From positions 1-7,016 of the forward strand of contig JAQTZX010000069.1 of the NCBI GenBank assembly GCA_028687525.1: a DNA stretch of 7,016 nucleotides, written 5' to 3'. The notes below the pieces were generated by a model, which worked only from the letters and a program-made list of their open reading frames with translations, had not been told where the DNA came from and ran no database searches. The DNA is from Candidatus Omnitrophota bacterium (lineage in GTDB: Bacteria; Omnitrophota; Gorgyraeia; Gygaellales; Profunditerraquicolaceae). The position numbers and the translations under genes are program-made. The number at the start of each line of letters is the position of its first letter. The stretch's first letter is position 1. Positions 1 to 5,581 of the stretch are shown piece by piece.

Positions 1-270
1 CCCCTCATCCAGGACCCCTTCCTGGATAAGTTTCGAACCGCCGAAAAAAGCGTAATAATTCCTGTCCTTCCAATCCGCGCCGCTTTTGGAATCGGCGTAA
101 TCGTTGATCAGGTTGGCGCTCAAATGGGTAGCACTTACCGCAACGAATCCCAGCAGGAACCCCGCGGGATTACTATGCCCGCGCGCGAATAAAGACCCCG
201 CAATGAACGGCAAAACGCTCGCACTCAAAAACGGAAGCCTCAAAGCCCTGATCAAAACAGATAAATTCAT
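1..270 (-). CDS. UbiA/MenA-like prenyltransferase, N-terminal part (runs off the left edge)
   Basis: Reading the minus strand from the ATG at 270-268 gives 90 uninterrupted codons to the window edge. The product would be an integral membrane enzyme that transfers a polyprenyl chain from its diphosphate to an acceptor. Two hydrophobic stretches are visible, at about residues 12-28 and 36-55. They lead into the first Asp-rich motif, N56-D57-Y-A-D60 followed by G64-A-D66. This spacing matches the MenA-type pattern NDYxDxxxGxD, and the following FFGGSKLIQEG segment fits MenA-like members better than chlorophyll synthase or COQ2. The motif binds the Mg-diphosphate in this family. An AAGGA ribosome site (277-281) sits 6 bases upstream of the start. 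The gene diverges from a polyprenyl diphosphate synthase, a likely source of its donor. The second Asp motif lies outside the window, so the acceptor (naphthoquinone, another quinone or a lipid) cannot be told. Confidence 0.85.
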   Translation of the reverse strand, partial: MNLSVLIRALRLPFLSASVLPFIAGSLFARGHSNPAGFLLGFVAVSATHLSANLINDYADSKSGADWKDRNYYAFFGGSKLIQEGVLDEG

Positions 271-310
271 GATGTATCCTTCGACTATTTTATTGCCTTG
301 ACGATTCATA

Positions 311-322
311 TATGTTAACATA
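311..322. promoter_or_regulatory. 12-bp perfect palindrome in the divergent intergenic region
   Basis: TATGTTAACATA reads the same on both strands. It lies in the 57-base gap between the divergent UbiA-like gene (start 270) and the polyprenyl synthase (start 328), six bases before the latter's ATG. It could be a dimeric repressor site overlapping both promoters. A TTGACG hexamer (298-303) lies nearby, but no well-spaced promoter can be built from it with confidence. The palindrome is seen directly. The operator role is inference, because short AT-rich palindromes also occur by chance. Confidence 0.3.
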
Positions 323-327
323 AAGCC

Positions 328-1368
328 ATGGTAAATAAAATAAGAAATACACTGGAAAAAGAACTGGGAAGTTTCCTTCGCTATCTGGACAAAACCTACG
401 ATTTACGCGGGATATCCCCCCTTCTCTTCAAAAGCATCGGGGATTTCGTGCGCAGCAGCGGAAAACGCCTGCGCCCCACCTTATTCGTGATCGGCTACAT
501 GAGCTTTGCCGAAAAACCCGCTCCGTTCCTCTATCGCGGAGCGCTCGCGCTTGAACTCCTGCATGATTTCATGCTGGTGCATGACGATATCATAGACAAA
601 TCCGGCCTGCGCAGGGGCAAACCGTCCATGCATATCACGCTCAACCGATACCTGGAATCATACCCCGCCGTCAAATTCAACGGCCAGGATCTGGCCATCG
701 TGGTCGGAGATATCATGTACGCCATGGGGCTTAAAGCTTTTCTCTCGATCAAAGAAAATCCGCTGCATAAAGAAGCGGCGCTCAAAAAAATAATGGATGC
801 CGCCATTTATACCGGGAACGGCGAATTCATCGAACTCCTGTCCGCTTTAAAACCCCTGGATTCACTAAACAAAGAAGATATCTACCGTATCTACGATTTT
901 AAAACCGCCTATTACACCTTTGCCGCCCCGCTTGCCGCAGGCGCATCCTTAGCCGGGATCAAAGAAAAAACCGTGGAAAAATTATTCCGGTACGGGATAT
1001 TCCTCGGCAGGGCGTTCCAGATCAAAGACGACATACTCGGCATGTTCGGCAACGAACAAGAGATCGGCAAGTCCACGCTGACCGACCTGCAGGAAGCTAA
1101 AAAGACGATACTGATCTGGTATGCGTATACCCATTCCTCCGCCGGGGACAGAAAAACCATCAAAGAAATTTTCCGGAAAAAGAACATCACCCTCACGGAC
1201 CTGGCACGGATAAGGAAAATCGTTGCCTCCTCCGGAGCGCTGGACCATGCGAAAACCGAAGTCGGATCGCTTATACAAAAAGCACTCGGCCTTATAGAAC
1301 CTCTGCCCATAAAACCCGTCTATAAAAATCTCATACTCGGATATTCCAAAGATATCCTCGTGCTGTAA
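328..1368 (+). CDS. Trans-polyprenyl diphosphate synthase (GGPP-synthase-like)
   Basis: This 346-residue protein has the full isoprenyl diphosphate synthase signature. GKRLRP (45-50) binds IPP. The first Asp-rich motif is D86-D87-I-I-D90, followed by RRGKP (95-99). K192-T193 and the second motif Q231-I-K-D234-D235-I-L-G238 complete the active site. The enzyme should add IPP units to allylic diphosphates in the cytosol. Phe81 lies five residues before the first Asp motif and that motif has no two-residue insertion. This is the arrangement described for type I (archaeal-type) geranylgeranyl diphosphate synthases, so a C20 product is the best guess, although longer chains cannot be excluded. The second motif ends in Gly rather than Asp, as in many GGPP synthases. 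No strong ribosome site precedes the ATG. The next genes, a phytoene-synthase-like enzyme and ispH, act in the same pathway. The stop codon runs directly into the palindromic repeat. Confidence 0.9.
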   Translation: MVNKIRNTLEKELGSFLRYLDKTYDLRGISPLLFKSIGDFVRSSGKRLRPTLFVIGYMSFAEKPAPFLYRGALALELLHDFMLVHDDIIDKSGLRRGKPSMHITLNRYLESYPAVKFNGQDLAIVVGDIMYAMGLKAFLSIKENPLHKEAALKKIMDAAIYTGNGEFIELLSALKPLDSLNKEDIYRIYDFKTAYYTFAAPLAAGASLAGIKEKTVEKLFRYGIFLGRAFQIKDDILGMFGNEQEIGKSTLTDLQEAKKTILIWYAYTHSSAGDRKTIKEIFRKKNITLTDLARIRKIVASSGALDHAKTEVGSLIQKALGLIEPLPIKPVYKNLILGYSKDILVL

Positions 1369-1486
1369 AAAAAGGGGACGGTTCTAAAAAAAGGGGACGG
1401 TTCTATTTTTTGTTCTCGACTGCAAGTAAAAAAATAGAACCGTCCCCTTTTTTTCGAACCGTCCCCTTTTTTCGTCCCCCATTTTT
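1367..1486. repeat. Nested palindromic GGGGACGG repeat element, copy A
   Basis: The unit AAAAAAAGGGGACGGTTCT occurs twice in direct order (from 1367 and from 1386). After a 17-base loop (1412-1428) it occurs twice in inverted order (1429-1454 and 1456-1472). The arms 1368-1411 and 1429-1472 pair over 44 positions with a single mismatch (T1385 against C1455). A further degenerate unit (CGTCCCCCATTTTT, 1473-1486) follows on the right. The element starts at the TAA stop of the upstream synthase, whose two A's are the first bases of the repeat. A second copy lies at 3269-3357. It carries no coding capacity of its own and is best viewed as a non-autonomous, REP/MITE-like dispersed repeat. The mobilising enzyme is not in the window. 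Confidence 0.85.
1368..1472. terminator. Long hairpin, possible bidirectional terminator after the polyprenyl synthase
   Basis: The 44-bp near-perfect stem formed by repeat copy A begins within the stop codon of the upstream gene. Each G/C-rich block is flanked by A7 on one side and T6-T7 on the other, so a G/C stem followed by a U tract appears in either direction of transcription. It could therefore stop transcripts from the upstream gene and separate it from the phytoene-synthase-like gene, which would then need its own promoter. The structure is read directly. Terminator activity is inferred. Confidence 0.5.
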
Positions 1487-1523
1487 CATTCACCAACCGG
1501 TTACCCGGATTGTCAGGTTTTCC

Positions 1524-1551
1524 TTGCTTTCCATTCTCCAATATGTAGAAT
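1524..1551 (+). promoter_or_regulatory. Candidate promoter for the phytoene/squalene synthase gene
   Basis: TTGCTT (1524-1529) and TAGAAT (1546-1551) are separated by 16 bases. The second hexamer matches the sigma-70 -10 consensus at 5 of 6 positions, while the first matches the -35 consensus at only 3 of 6. The -10-like hexamer ends seven bases before the ATG at 1559, so transcription would begin almost exactly at the start codon. No Shine-Dalgarno sequence is visible there, which fits a leaderless message. The hairpin repeat just upstream would isolate this gene, making a local promoter more plausible. Confidence 0.3.
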
Positions 1552-1558
1552 AATACTC

Positions 1559-2422
1559 ATGGGACGCCTCGACGAAAACCATATCCGCAACGGCTGCCGC
1601 ATCGCCCAAGCCATCACCCGGCACTACGCCAAAACATTCTATTTCGCTTCTTTTTTTCTTCCGCTCCGGGCGCGGCGGGCTTCATACTGCGTTTACACGC
1701 TTTTACGCATGAGCGACGAAGCGGTAGACAACGAACAGCAAAACATGGCTCCGCAGGCACTTGAAGAAATACAAAACAAGATCAAATCCCTGTACCGCCG
1801 GGATACCCTGCGGGACTGCCTCCTGCTTGCCTGCCGGAAAACCATGGAGGACTACGCGATACCCGAGAAATATTTCTCCGAATTCCTGGAAGGCATGCGC
1901 ATGGACAGGGTAAAATCCCGCTATAACAACTTCGAAGAACTCTCCGGATACTGTTATAAAGTAGCGGGAGTGGCGGGATTGATCATGCTGAAAATCCTGA
2001 ATCCCGGCATCCTTTCCGGAGAAAAACAGGCGGTAGATCTCGGCATCGCAATGCAGTTGACCAATATACTCCGGGACATACAAGAAGACCTTCAACGGAA
2101 CAGGATATATCTTCCGCAAGATGAAATGCGAAAATTCGCGGTTACGGAAAACTCTCTGCGCCGCGGTATGGTTGACGAAAAATTCAAAGCCTTCATGCGT
2201 TTTCAAATAGGGCGCGCGCGCGAATATTTTGACGCTTCAACCGCGGGGATAAAAACGCTCAACTGCCCGCGGATACGCCTGTGCGTTTCGGCAATGAAAG
2301 AAACCTACTCCGGGATACTGCGGCAGATCGAGAACAACGGGTATGACGTATTCGCTATCCGCGCGCATGTCCCTCTCATCCGGAAAATAACCGGTCTGCC
2401 CGCGATCCTGAAAGGAGCCTGA
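1559..2422 (+). CDS. Phytoene/squalene synthase family protein (phytoene-synthase-like)
   Basis: This 287-residue enzyme should condense two prenyl diphosphates head to head (two GGPP to phytoene, or two FPP to a squalene-type product) at the membrane surface. The first Asp-rich motif is D53-E-A-V-D57, after the conserved R50 of the YxxxR segment. Y131-C-Y-K-V-A-G-V-A-G matches the family's second conserved block. The second Asp motif is N169-I-L-R-D173-I-Q-E-D177, followed by R182-I-Y-L-P186, closest to the bacterial CrtB form. Its length is normal for CrtB. The neighbouring GGPP-like synthase favours phytoene, but HpnC/HpnD-type hopanoid enzymes share these motifs and no desaturase or cyclase is in view. 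The ATG has no visible ribosome site and lies 7 bases after a -10-like hexamer. Its 3' end contains the ribosome site of ispH. Confidence 0.87.
   Translation: MGRLDENHIRNGCRIAQAITRHYAKTFYFASFFLPLRARRASYCVYTLLRMSDEAVDNEQQNMAPQALEEIQNKIKSLYRRDTLRDCLLLACRKTMEDYAIPEKYFSEFLEGMRMDRVKSRYNNFEELSGYCYKVAGVAGLIMLKILNPGILSGEKQAVDLGIAMQLTNILRDIQEDLQRNRIYLPQDEMRKFAVTENSLRRGMVDEKFKAFMRFQIGRAREYFDASTAGIKTLNCPRIRLCVSAMKETYSGILRQIENNGYDVFAIRAHVPLIRKITGLPAILKGA
2411..2417 (+). promoter_or_regulatory. Shine-Dalgarno of ispH inside the preceding gene
   Basis: AAAGGAG lies 8 bases before the ispH ATG (2426) and within the last codons of the phytoene-synthase-like gene, whose stop is at 2420-2422. This fixes the ispH start and suggests translational coupling between the two genes. 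It is the strongest ribosome site on the plus strand of the window. Confidence 0.8.
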
Positions 2423-2425
2423 ACC

Positions 2426-3322
2426 ATGAAAATAAACGTGGCGAAATCCGCCGGATTCTGTTTCGGCGTAAAACGGGCAGTCCGCATCGCCCTGGAAACC
2501 GCCGGCAGCGGGGGAAAAATATACATGCTCGGCGATATAGTACACAATGAAGACGTCGTGAGCCAGATCGAGGGAAAAGGCATACAAAAGATCAAAAAAA
2601 CCGGGGCCGGCACGGGGAAAAGGATATTGCTCATCCGCGCGCACGGAGAAAGACTCAATACCGTCAAAAAAGCCCGGAGGCTCGGGTACACAATCGTAGA
2701 TGCCACCTGCCCCATGGTCAAAGAGATACATACGATCGCCCGGGAAATGGAAAAAAAGGGGTATACCGTCATTATCATCGGGGATGCCTATCACGACGAA
2801 GTACGTGGTATCAAAGGACAGCTCAAAACAAAATCCGTAGTGATCGGCCCCCGCGGCAGGATCCCGGTGCACGCCCTTTCCCGGATAAAAAAAGCCTGCG
2901 TAGTGGTACAATCAACGCAAAACCGGGAAAAAGTATCCGCCATACTCCGCGCAATCAAAAAACAGGTTAAAAACCTGCGTTTTTTCAATACCATATGCAG
3001 GCCGACGAAGGCAAAACAGGAAGAAATAAAAACAATGCCCGTAAAAAACGACGTCATGATCATCATCGGTTCCAAAGCCAGCGCCAACACCCGCCGGCTA
3101 TTCGAAATCTCCAAAACACTTAATAAAAGAAGCTACTGGATACAATCAAAATCAGAGTTAAAACCGGATTATTTCAGGAGGGCGAAAAGCGCGGGTATTA
3201 CAGCGGGAGCATCAACCCCGGAAAGAACTACCCGGGAAGTGATAGAACATATAAAAAAACTGACCCGTAAAAAAGGGGGCCCAAAAAAAGGGGACGGTTC
3301 TATTTTTTCCCAAAAAAAATAG
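2426..3322 (+). CDS. ispH: 4-hydroxy-3-methylbut-2-enyl diphosphate reductase IspH, with a repeat-encoded C-terminal tail
   Basis: IspH is the last enzyme of the MEP pathway. It reduces HMBPP to IPP and DMAPP with a 4Fe-4S cluster. The three cluster cysteines are present: C12 (AGFCFGVKRAV), C95 (DATCPMV) and C191 (NTICRPTKAKQ). So are the substrate-binding H40, H73 (RAHG) and H123, the proton-relay E125 (HDEVRG), T164, the SANT segment and S263 in AGASTPE. The start at 2426 has an AAAGGAG site and lies 3 bases after the upstream stop, forming an operon with the prenyl-condensing enzyme. The recognisable family sequence ends near EHIKKL (about 274-279). Residues 282-298 (KKGGPKKGDGSIFSQKK) are translated from the palindromic repeat at 3269-3357, and the TAG stop falls inside that repeat. 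The tail is probably a neutral or tolerated extension. All catalytic residues lie upstream of it, so the enzyme should be functional. Confidence 0.96.
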   Translation: MKINVAKSAGFCFGVKRAVRIALETAGSGGKIYMLGDIVHNEDVVSQIEGKGIQKIKKTGAGTGKRILLIRAHGERLNTVKKARRLGYTIVDATCPMVKEIHTIAREMEKKGYTVIIIGDAYHDEVRGIKGQLKTKSVVIGPRGRIPVHALSRIKKACVVVQSTQNREKVSAILRAIKKQVKNLRFFNTICRPTKAKQEEIKTMPVKNDVMIIIGSKASANTRRLFEISKTLNKRSYWIQSKSELKPDYFRRAKSAGITAGASTPERTTREVIEHIKKLTRKKGGPKKGDGSIFSQKK

Positions 3323-3357
3323 AACCGTCCCCTTTTTTTGAACCGTTCCCTTTTTTA
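3269..3357. repeat. Nested palindromic GGGGACGG repeat element, copy B
   Basis: The central arms 3282-3308 and 3314-3340 are perfectly complementary over 27 bp around a 5-base loop (CCCAA). They contain the same AAAAAAAGGGGACGGTTCTA core as copy A at 1367-1486. Decayed outer units flank them. On the left is AAAAAAGGGGG (3269-3279), which lacks the ACGGTTCT part. On the right is GAACCGTTCCCTTTTTT (3340-3356), with one C-to-T change in the C4 block. The element overlaps the end of ispH and lies between convergent genes. It is non-coding in origin but is read by ispH as its last 17 codons plus the stop. Confidence 0.87.
3282..3340. terminator. Hairpin between convergent genes, likely bidirectional terminator
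   Basis: A 27-bp perfect stem with a 5-base loop has T7 on its right side and, on the complementary strand, T7 on its left side. It sits between ispH (plus strand, ending inside it) and the STAS-PilZ gene (minus strand, ending at 3372). It is the only terminator-like structure available to either gene here. The structure is seen and the activity is inferred. Confidence 0.55.
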
Positions 3358-3371
3358 TCTGTTAACTCAAC

Positions 3372-4097
3372 CTAACATTCACTCGCGCTGTTCAAAGGAA
3401 GATTCCTGTCCACGAAATTAACGATGTGTTTCTGGGTATCGCTGTCGAGACGGTAAAACTCAATCCCCATCGCGGGATATATCTGGGGCTGGATATCCTT
3501 CTGCACCAGCCAGACCACCTTGCCATTCACTTCCATACGGCCCGGATGAGGATACAGGGAAAGTTCCAATTCCAGTATCTCTCCGAGCGGATACGTCCTT
3601 TCCGCGAAAACAAGCATCCCTACCGCGCTCAAGTTCAAGATCTTTCCGCTGTTAAAATTTTTCTCATGCGCTTTCGACCTGAAGTGTATATCGATATCCA
3701 GCGGAAGGCGCTTGAATCTTCTGCGCAGCTGTTTTTTCTTGATCTCGCATATAATACGGTCTTCTTCGAAACTACGCAAAGCAAATTCGTCATCATCGAA
3801 CATCTCGAACACCTTATCCAAACAGACCAGGGAAAACGTCTTTTTGATATGGGCCGAGACATTCGTCAGCTTCAGCCTGCCTTTATGGTTAAGCACATTC
3901 TTATAGGCAATGGTCAACACCGACAAACCGGCATAATCCACCATATTGACATTCGCGAAATTACAGAGGATATCCAGAAACCCGTTCTCCAGGCACCATC
4001 CGACCGTCTCTATGAAATTCGAAGAGTCTATGTCGATAGACCCGTTCAGGTCAAGAATCGCCACTGACTGGTATCGTTTAAAGTTGATCTCAAGCAT
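3372..4097 (-). CDS. STAS-PilZ fusion protein (anti-sigma-antagonist-like domain plus c-di-GMP receptor domain)
   Basis: This 241-residue, probably cytosolic protein has two domains. Residues about 4-110 form a SpoIIAA-like STAS domain (GSIDIDSSNF at 19-28, then NVNMVDYAGLSVL at 49-61, then the GRLKLTNVS strand). Residues about 124-235 form a PilZ domain with both c-di-GMP-binding signatures intact: R126-R-F-K-R130 (RxxxR) and N155-L-S157-A-V-G160 (D/NxSxxG). The KVVWLV and MGIEF strands fit PilZ as well. The STAS phosphoacceptor position, normally Asp-Ser-Ser/Thr-Gly-Leu, reads D54-Y55-A56-G57-L58, so serine phosphorylation by an RsbW/SpoIIAB-type kinase is unlikely. It may couple c-di-GMP to a partner-binding STAS surface. 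The partner is unknown. An AAGGAGA site (4104-4110) lies 6 bases before the ATG. It lies 142 bases downstream of waaA on the same strand and has its own -10-like TATAAT. Confidence 0.85.
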   Translation of the reverse strand: MLEINFKRYQSVAILDLNGSIDIDSSNFIETVGWCLENGFLDILCNFANVNMVDYAGLSVLTIAYKNVLNHKGRLKLTNVSAHIKKTFSLVCLDKVFEMFDDDEFALRSFEEDRIICEIKKKQLRRRFKRLPLDIDIHFRSKAHEKNFNSGKILNLSAVGMLVFAERTYPLGEILELELSLYPHPGRMEVNGKVVWLVQKDIQPQIYPAMGIEFYRLDSDTQKHIVNFVDRNLPLNSASEC

Positions 4098-4193
4098 GAA
4101 AAATCTCCTTATTTTACACCTTCGACGCTAAAAGGACGGGAAGAAAACAAAAATGACGACCCCTGCGAGACTGTCACTTTTTCTCTCACTAAA

Positions 4194-4199
4194 ATTATA
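4194..4199 (-). promoter_or_regulatory. Candidate -10 element for the STAS-PilZ gene
   Basis: A perfect TATAAT occurs on the minus strand in the 142-base gap between waaA and the STAS-PilZ gene. It would give a leader of roughly 90 bases before the ATG at 4097. The hexamer at the expected -35 spacing is TAGCAA, a poor match, and there is no TGn extension, so support rests on the -10 and its intergenic location. The rest of the gap shows no convincing terminator for waaA. Confidence 0.4.
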
Positions 4200-4239
4200 A
4201 CCTATCCTTCAATAAATTGCTATTCAAAAACAGAAAAAC

Positions 4240-5517
4240 TCACCTGTTTTTTTCAATGAAGCTTTTTATATACTCGAAACTCTTCAGTGTTGCCCCCTGA
4301 TTCAAGGCAATCAGTTTTTTACCTTCCTCCCCCAATGCCGCCATGCGCGGGGGGGACTCCAATAAAAACCGTATCTTTTCCTCCAGTTCTTCTTCATCCC
4401 GGGCCAGCAATGCCGCTTTATGCTGCAGGAACAATTCGGCGATATCGCGGAAATTGAACATATACGGCCCGAATATGACCGGTTTGCCGAATGCCGCCGG
4501 TTCAAGGATATTATGGCCGCCTTTCCGGATCAGGCTTCCGCCCACAAACGCGATATCCCCTCCAGCGTAACAAGAAGACAATTCACCAACGGTATCCAGT
4601 ATAAAAACAGTATTCGCCGACTGATGCACGGCATACGAAGAACCGGCAACGCGGGAAACAAACACCGGGTGGAACCCCTGTTGAGCCGTAGTTCTTTCGA
4701 CTTCTTTTGCCCTCTCGGGATGGCGGGGAGCCAGAAGCAACCGCAAGTCCGGGAAATCCCCCTGCAAGGACCGGCAGGCACGAAGAAGCATCTGCTCCTC
4801 TCCGAGATGGGTGCTTCCCGCGATAAGAAGTTTGTGCCCGGAGGAAAGGCCAAGCCTTACCCGGCAGTCTGAAAGCCCGCCTGCCCGCTGTACGGAAATG
4901 TCGAATTTTATATTCCCTGCTACCCGTATCCTGTCTTCCGGAAGCCCCAGTTTCAAAAGTTTCTGCCGGTCACTGATAGTCTGCACACAATACAAACTTA
5001 CCTTATTCAATATCCCGCGCAGAAGAAAAGAAACCCTCCGGTACCCCTGGAAAGATGCGTCCGATATCCTGCCGTTTATGACCACAAAAGGGATATTCTT
5101 CCGGGACAGGCAGGTGATCAAATTCGGCCACAGTTCGGTCTCAGCGGCAATAAAAATCTCCGGGGCGATCCTCTCCACATATTTTTTAACCGCACAGCTC
5201 AAATCCAGAGGCAGATAGAGCACGATATCTCCCGGGAGAGCCGTCTTCACGGCAATAGAATTACCGGTGGCGGTAACCGTCGAAATAACCAATTGTTTAT
5301 CCGGGAAAACTTTTCGAACACAGGCTATAAACGGTTTCACCGCCATCATTTCACCGACGCTTACTGCGTGTATCCAAATAGGCTTATTAAACCGCAGTTC
5401 CGGAGGCAAATATCCAAACCTGCTCACGAACCCCGGATGAAACTTCCGCTTTAAAAGAAAAACCGGCAGGTAACATACCGCGAAGACTATGAAAATTAAA
5501 TCATATAAAATAAACAT
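4240..5517 (-). CDS. waaA: 3-deoxy-D-manno-octulosonic acid (Kdo) transferase
   Basis: WaaA (KdtA) transfers Kdo from CMP-Kdo to lipid IVA during LPS inner-core synthesis at the inner face of the cytoplasmic membrane. From the ATG at 5517 the protein has 425 residues, the usual family length. It has an N-terminal membrane anchor (about 2-22), then WIHAVSVGE with the catalytic glutamate at E56, the TxTATG segment, E126-T-E-L-W-P-N132, the NGRISDASFxGY block and GNIKFD. The GT-B C-terminal half has RHPERA and DTVGELSSCYAGGDIAFVGG, followed by the GGHNILEPAAFGKP donor-site region. An in-frame ATG six codons upstream (5535) has no ribosome site, whereas the ATG at 5517 is preceded by GGAGG and AAGG, so I prefer the shorter form. 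It follows xerC after a 64-base gap on the same strand. The gene implies an LPS-bearing outer membrane. Confidence 0.95.
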   Translation of the reverse strand: MFILYDLIFIVFAVCYLPVFLLKRKFHPGFVSRFGYLPPELRFNKPIWIHAVSVGEMMAVKPFIACVRKVFPDKQLVISTVTATGNSIAVKTALPGDIVLYLPLDLSCAVKKYVERIAPEIFIAAETELWPNLITCLSRKNIPFVVINGRISDASFQGYRRVSFLLRGILNKVSLYCVQTISDRQKLLKLGLPEDRIRVAGNIKFDISVQRAGGLSDCRVRLGLSSGHKLLIAGSTHLGEEQMLLRACRSLQGDFPDLRLLLAPRHPERAKEVERTTAQQGFHPVFVSRVAGSSYAVHQSANTVFILDTVGELSSCYAGGDIAFVGGSLIRKGGHNILEPAAFGKPVIFGPYMFNFRDIAELFLQHKAALLARDEEELEEKIRFLLESPPRMAALGEEGKKLIALNQGATLKSFEYIKSFIEKNR

Positions 5518-5521
5518 AACA

Positions 5522-5533
5522 CCTTCAACCTCC
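5522..5533 (-). promoter_or_regulatory. Ribosome-binding region that decides the waaA start
   Basis: On the minus strand GGAGG (5533-5529) and AAGG (5525-5522) lie 11 and 4 bases before the ATG at 5517. The alternative ATG at 5535 overlaps GGAGG and has no purine-rich site of its own. This supports starting waaA at 5517. Confidence 0.6.
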
Positions 5534-5573
5534 ATTACCGCACATTAACTTTCTTTAACCTTACATTAACCTT
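5524..5573. promoter_or_regulatory. Phased TTAACCTT direct repeats upstream of waaA
   Basis: TTAACTTT (5545-5552), TTAACCTT (5555-5562) and TTAACCTT (5566-5573) recur at steps of 10 and 11 bases. An exact ACATTAAC pair occurs at 5542 and 5563, exactly 21 bases apart. Weaker related blocks, TTACC (5535) and TTCAAC (5524), continue the phase toward waaA. Direct repeats at one-turn spacing are the known layout of OmpR/PhoB-family binding sites, and the TTAAC core resembles the PhoP box of Gram-positive bacteria. They occupy most of the gap between xerC and waaA. The repeats are seen directly and the regulator is inferred. Confidence 0.35.
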
Positions 5574-5581
5574 CCTTGCTT

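Noticed and set aside
104..301. Plus-strand open frame near the left edge
   Set aside because: It overlaps the UbiA-like gene on the opposite strand, which has the NDYxD motif and a ribosome site. The plus frame shows no family signal.
311..322. TATGTTAA resembles the right (XerD) half of the E. coli dif site, and xerC is in the window
   Set aside because: The left arm expected after a 6-base centre does not match the dif consensus on either strand, and the match is explained by the short AT-rich palindrome. A dif site is not supported.
1367..1486. CRISPR-like array of short repeats
   Set aside because: The units are adjacent or inverted, with no regular unique spacers and no cas genes. It is a palindromic repeat element.
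1320..1541. Minus-strand open frame across the first repeat element
   Set aside because: It consists mostly of translated repeat units (KKGDGS-like and its complement) and has no recognisable domain. It is an artefact of the palindrome.
2212..2222. Alternating GCGCGCGCGCG run
   Set aside because: It lies in the coding sequence for Arg-Ala-Arg in the phytoene-synthase-like gene and is short enough to be codon-driven chance.
3426..4067. Long plus-strand open frame opposite the STAS-PilZ gene
   Set aside because: The minus-strand frame has two clear domains and a good ribosome site. The plus-strand product resembles nothing and is a shadow.
5517..5535. Longer waaA form starting at 5535
   Set aside because: No ribosome site precedes that ATG, whereas the ATG at 5517 has GGAGG and AAGG upstream and gives the usual family length.
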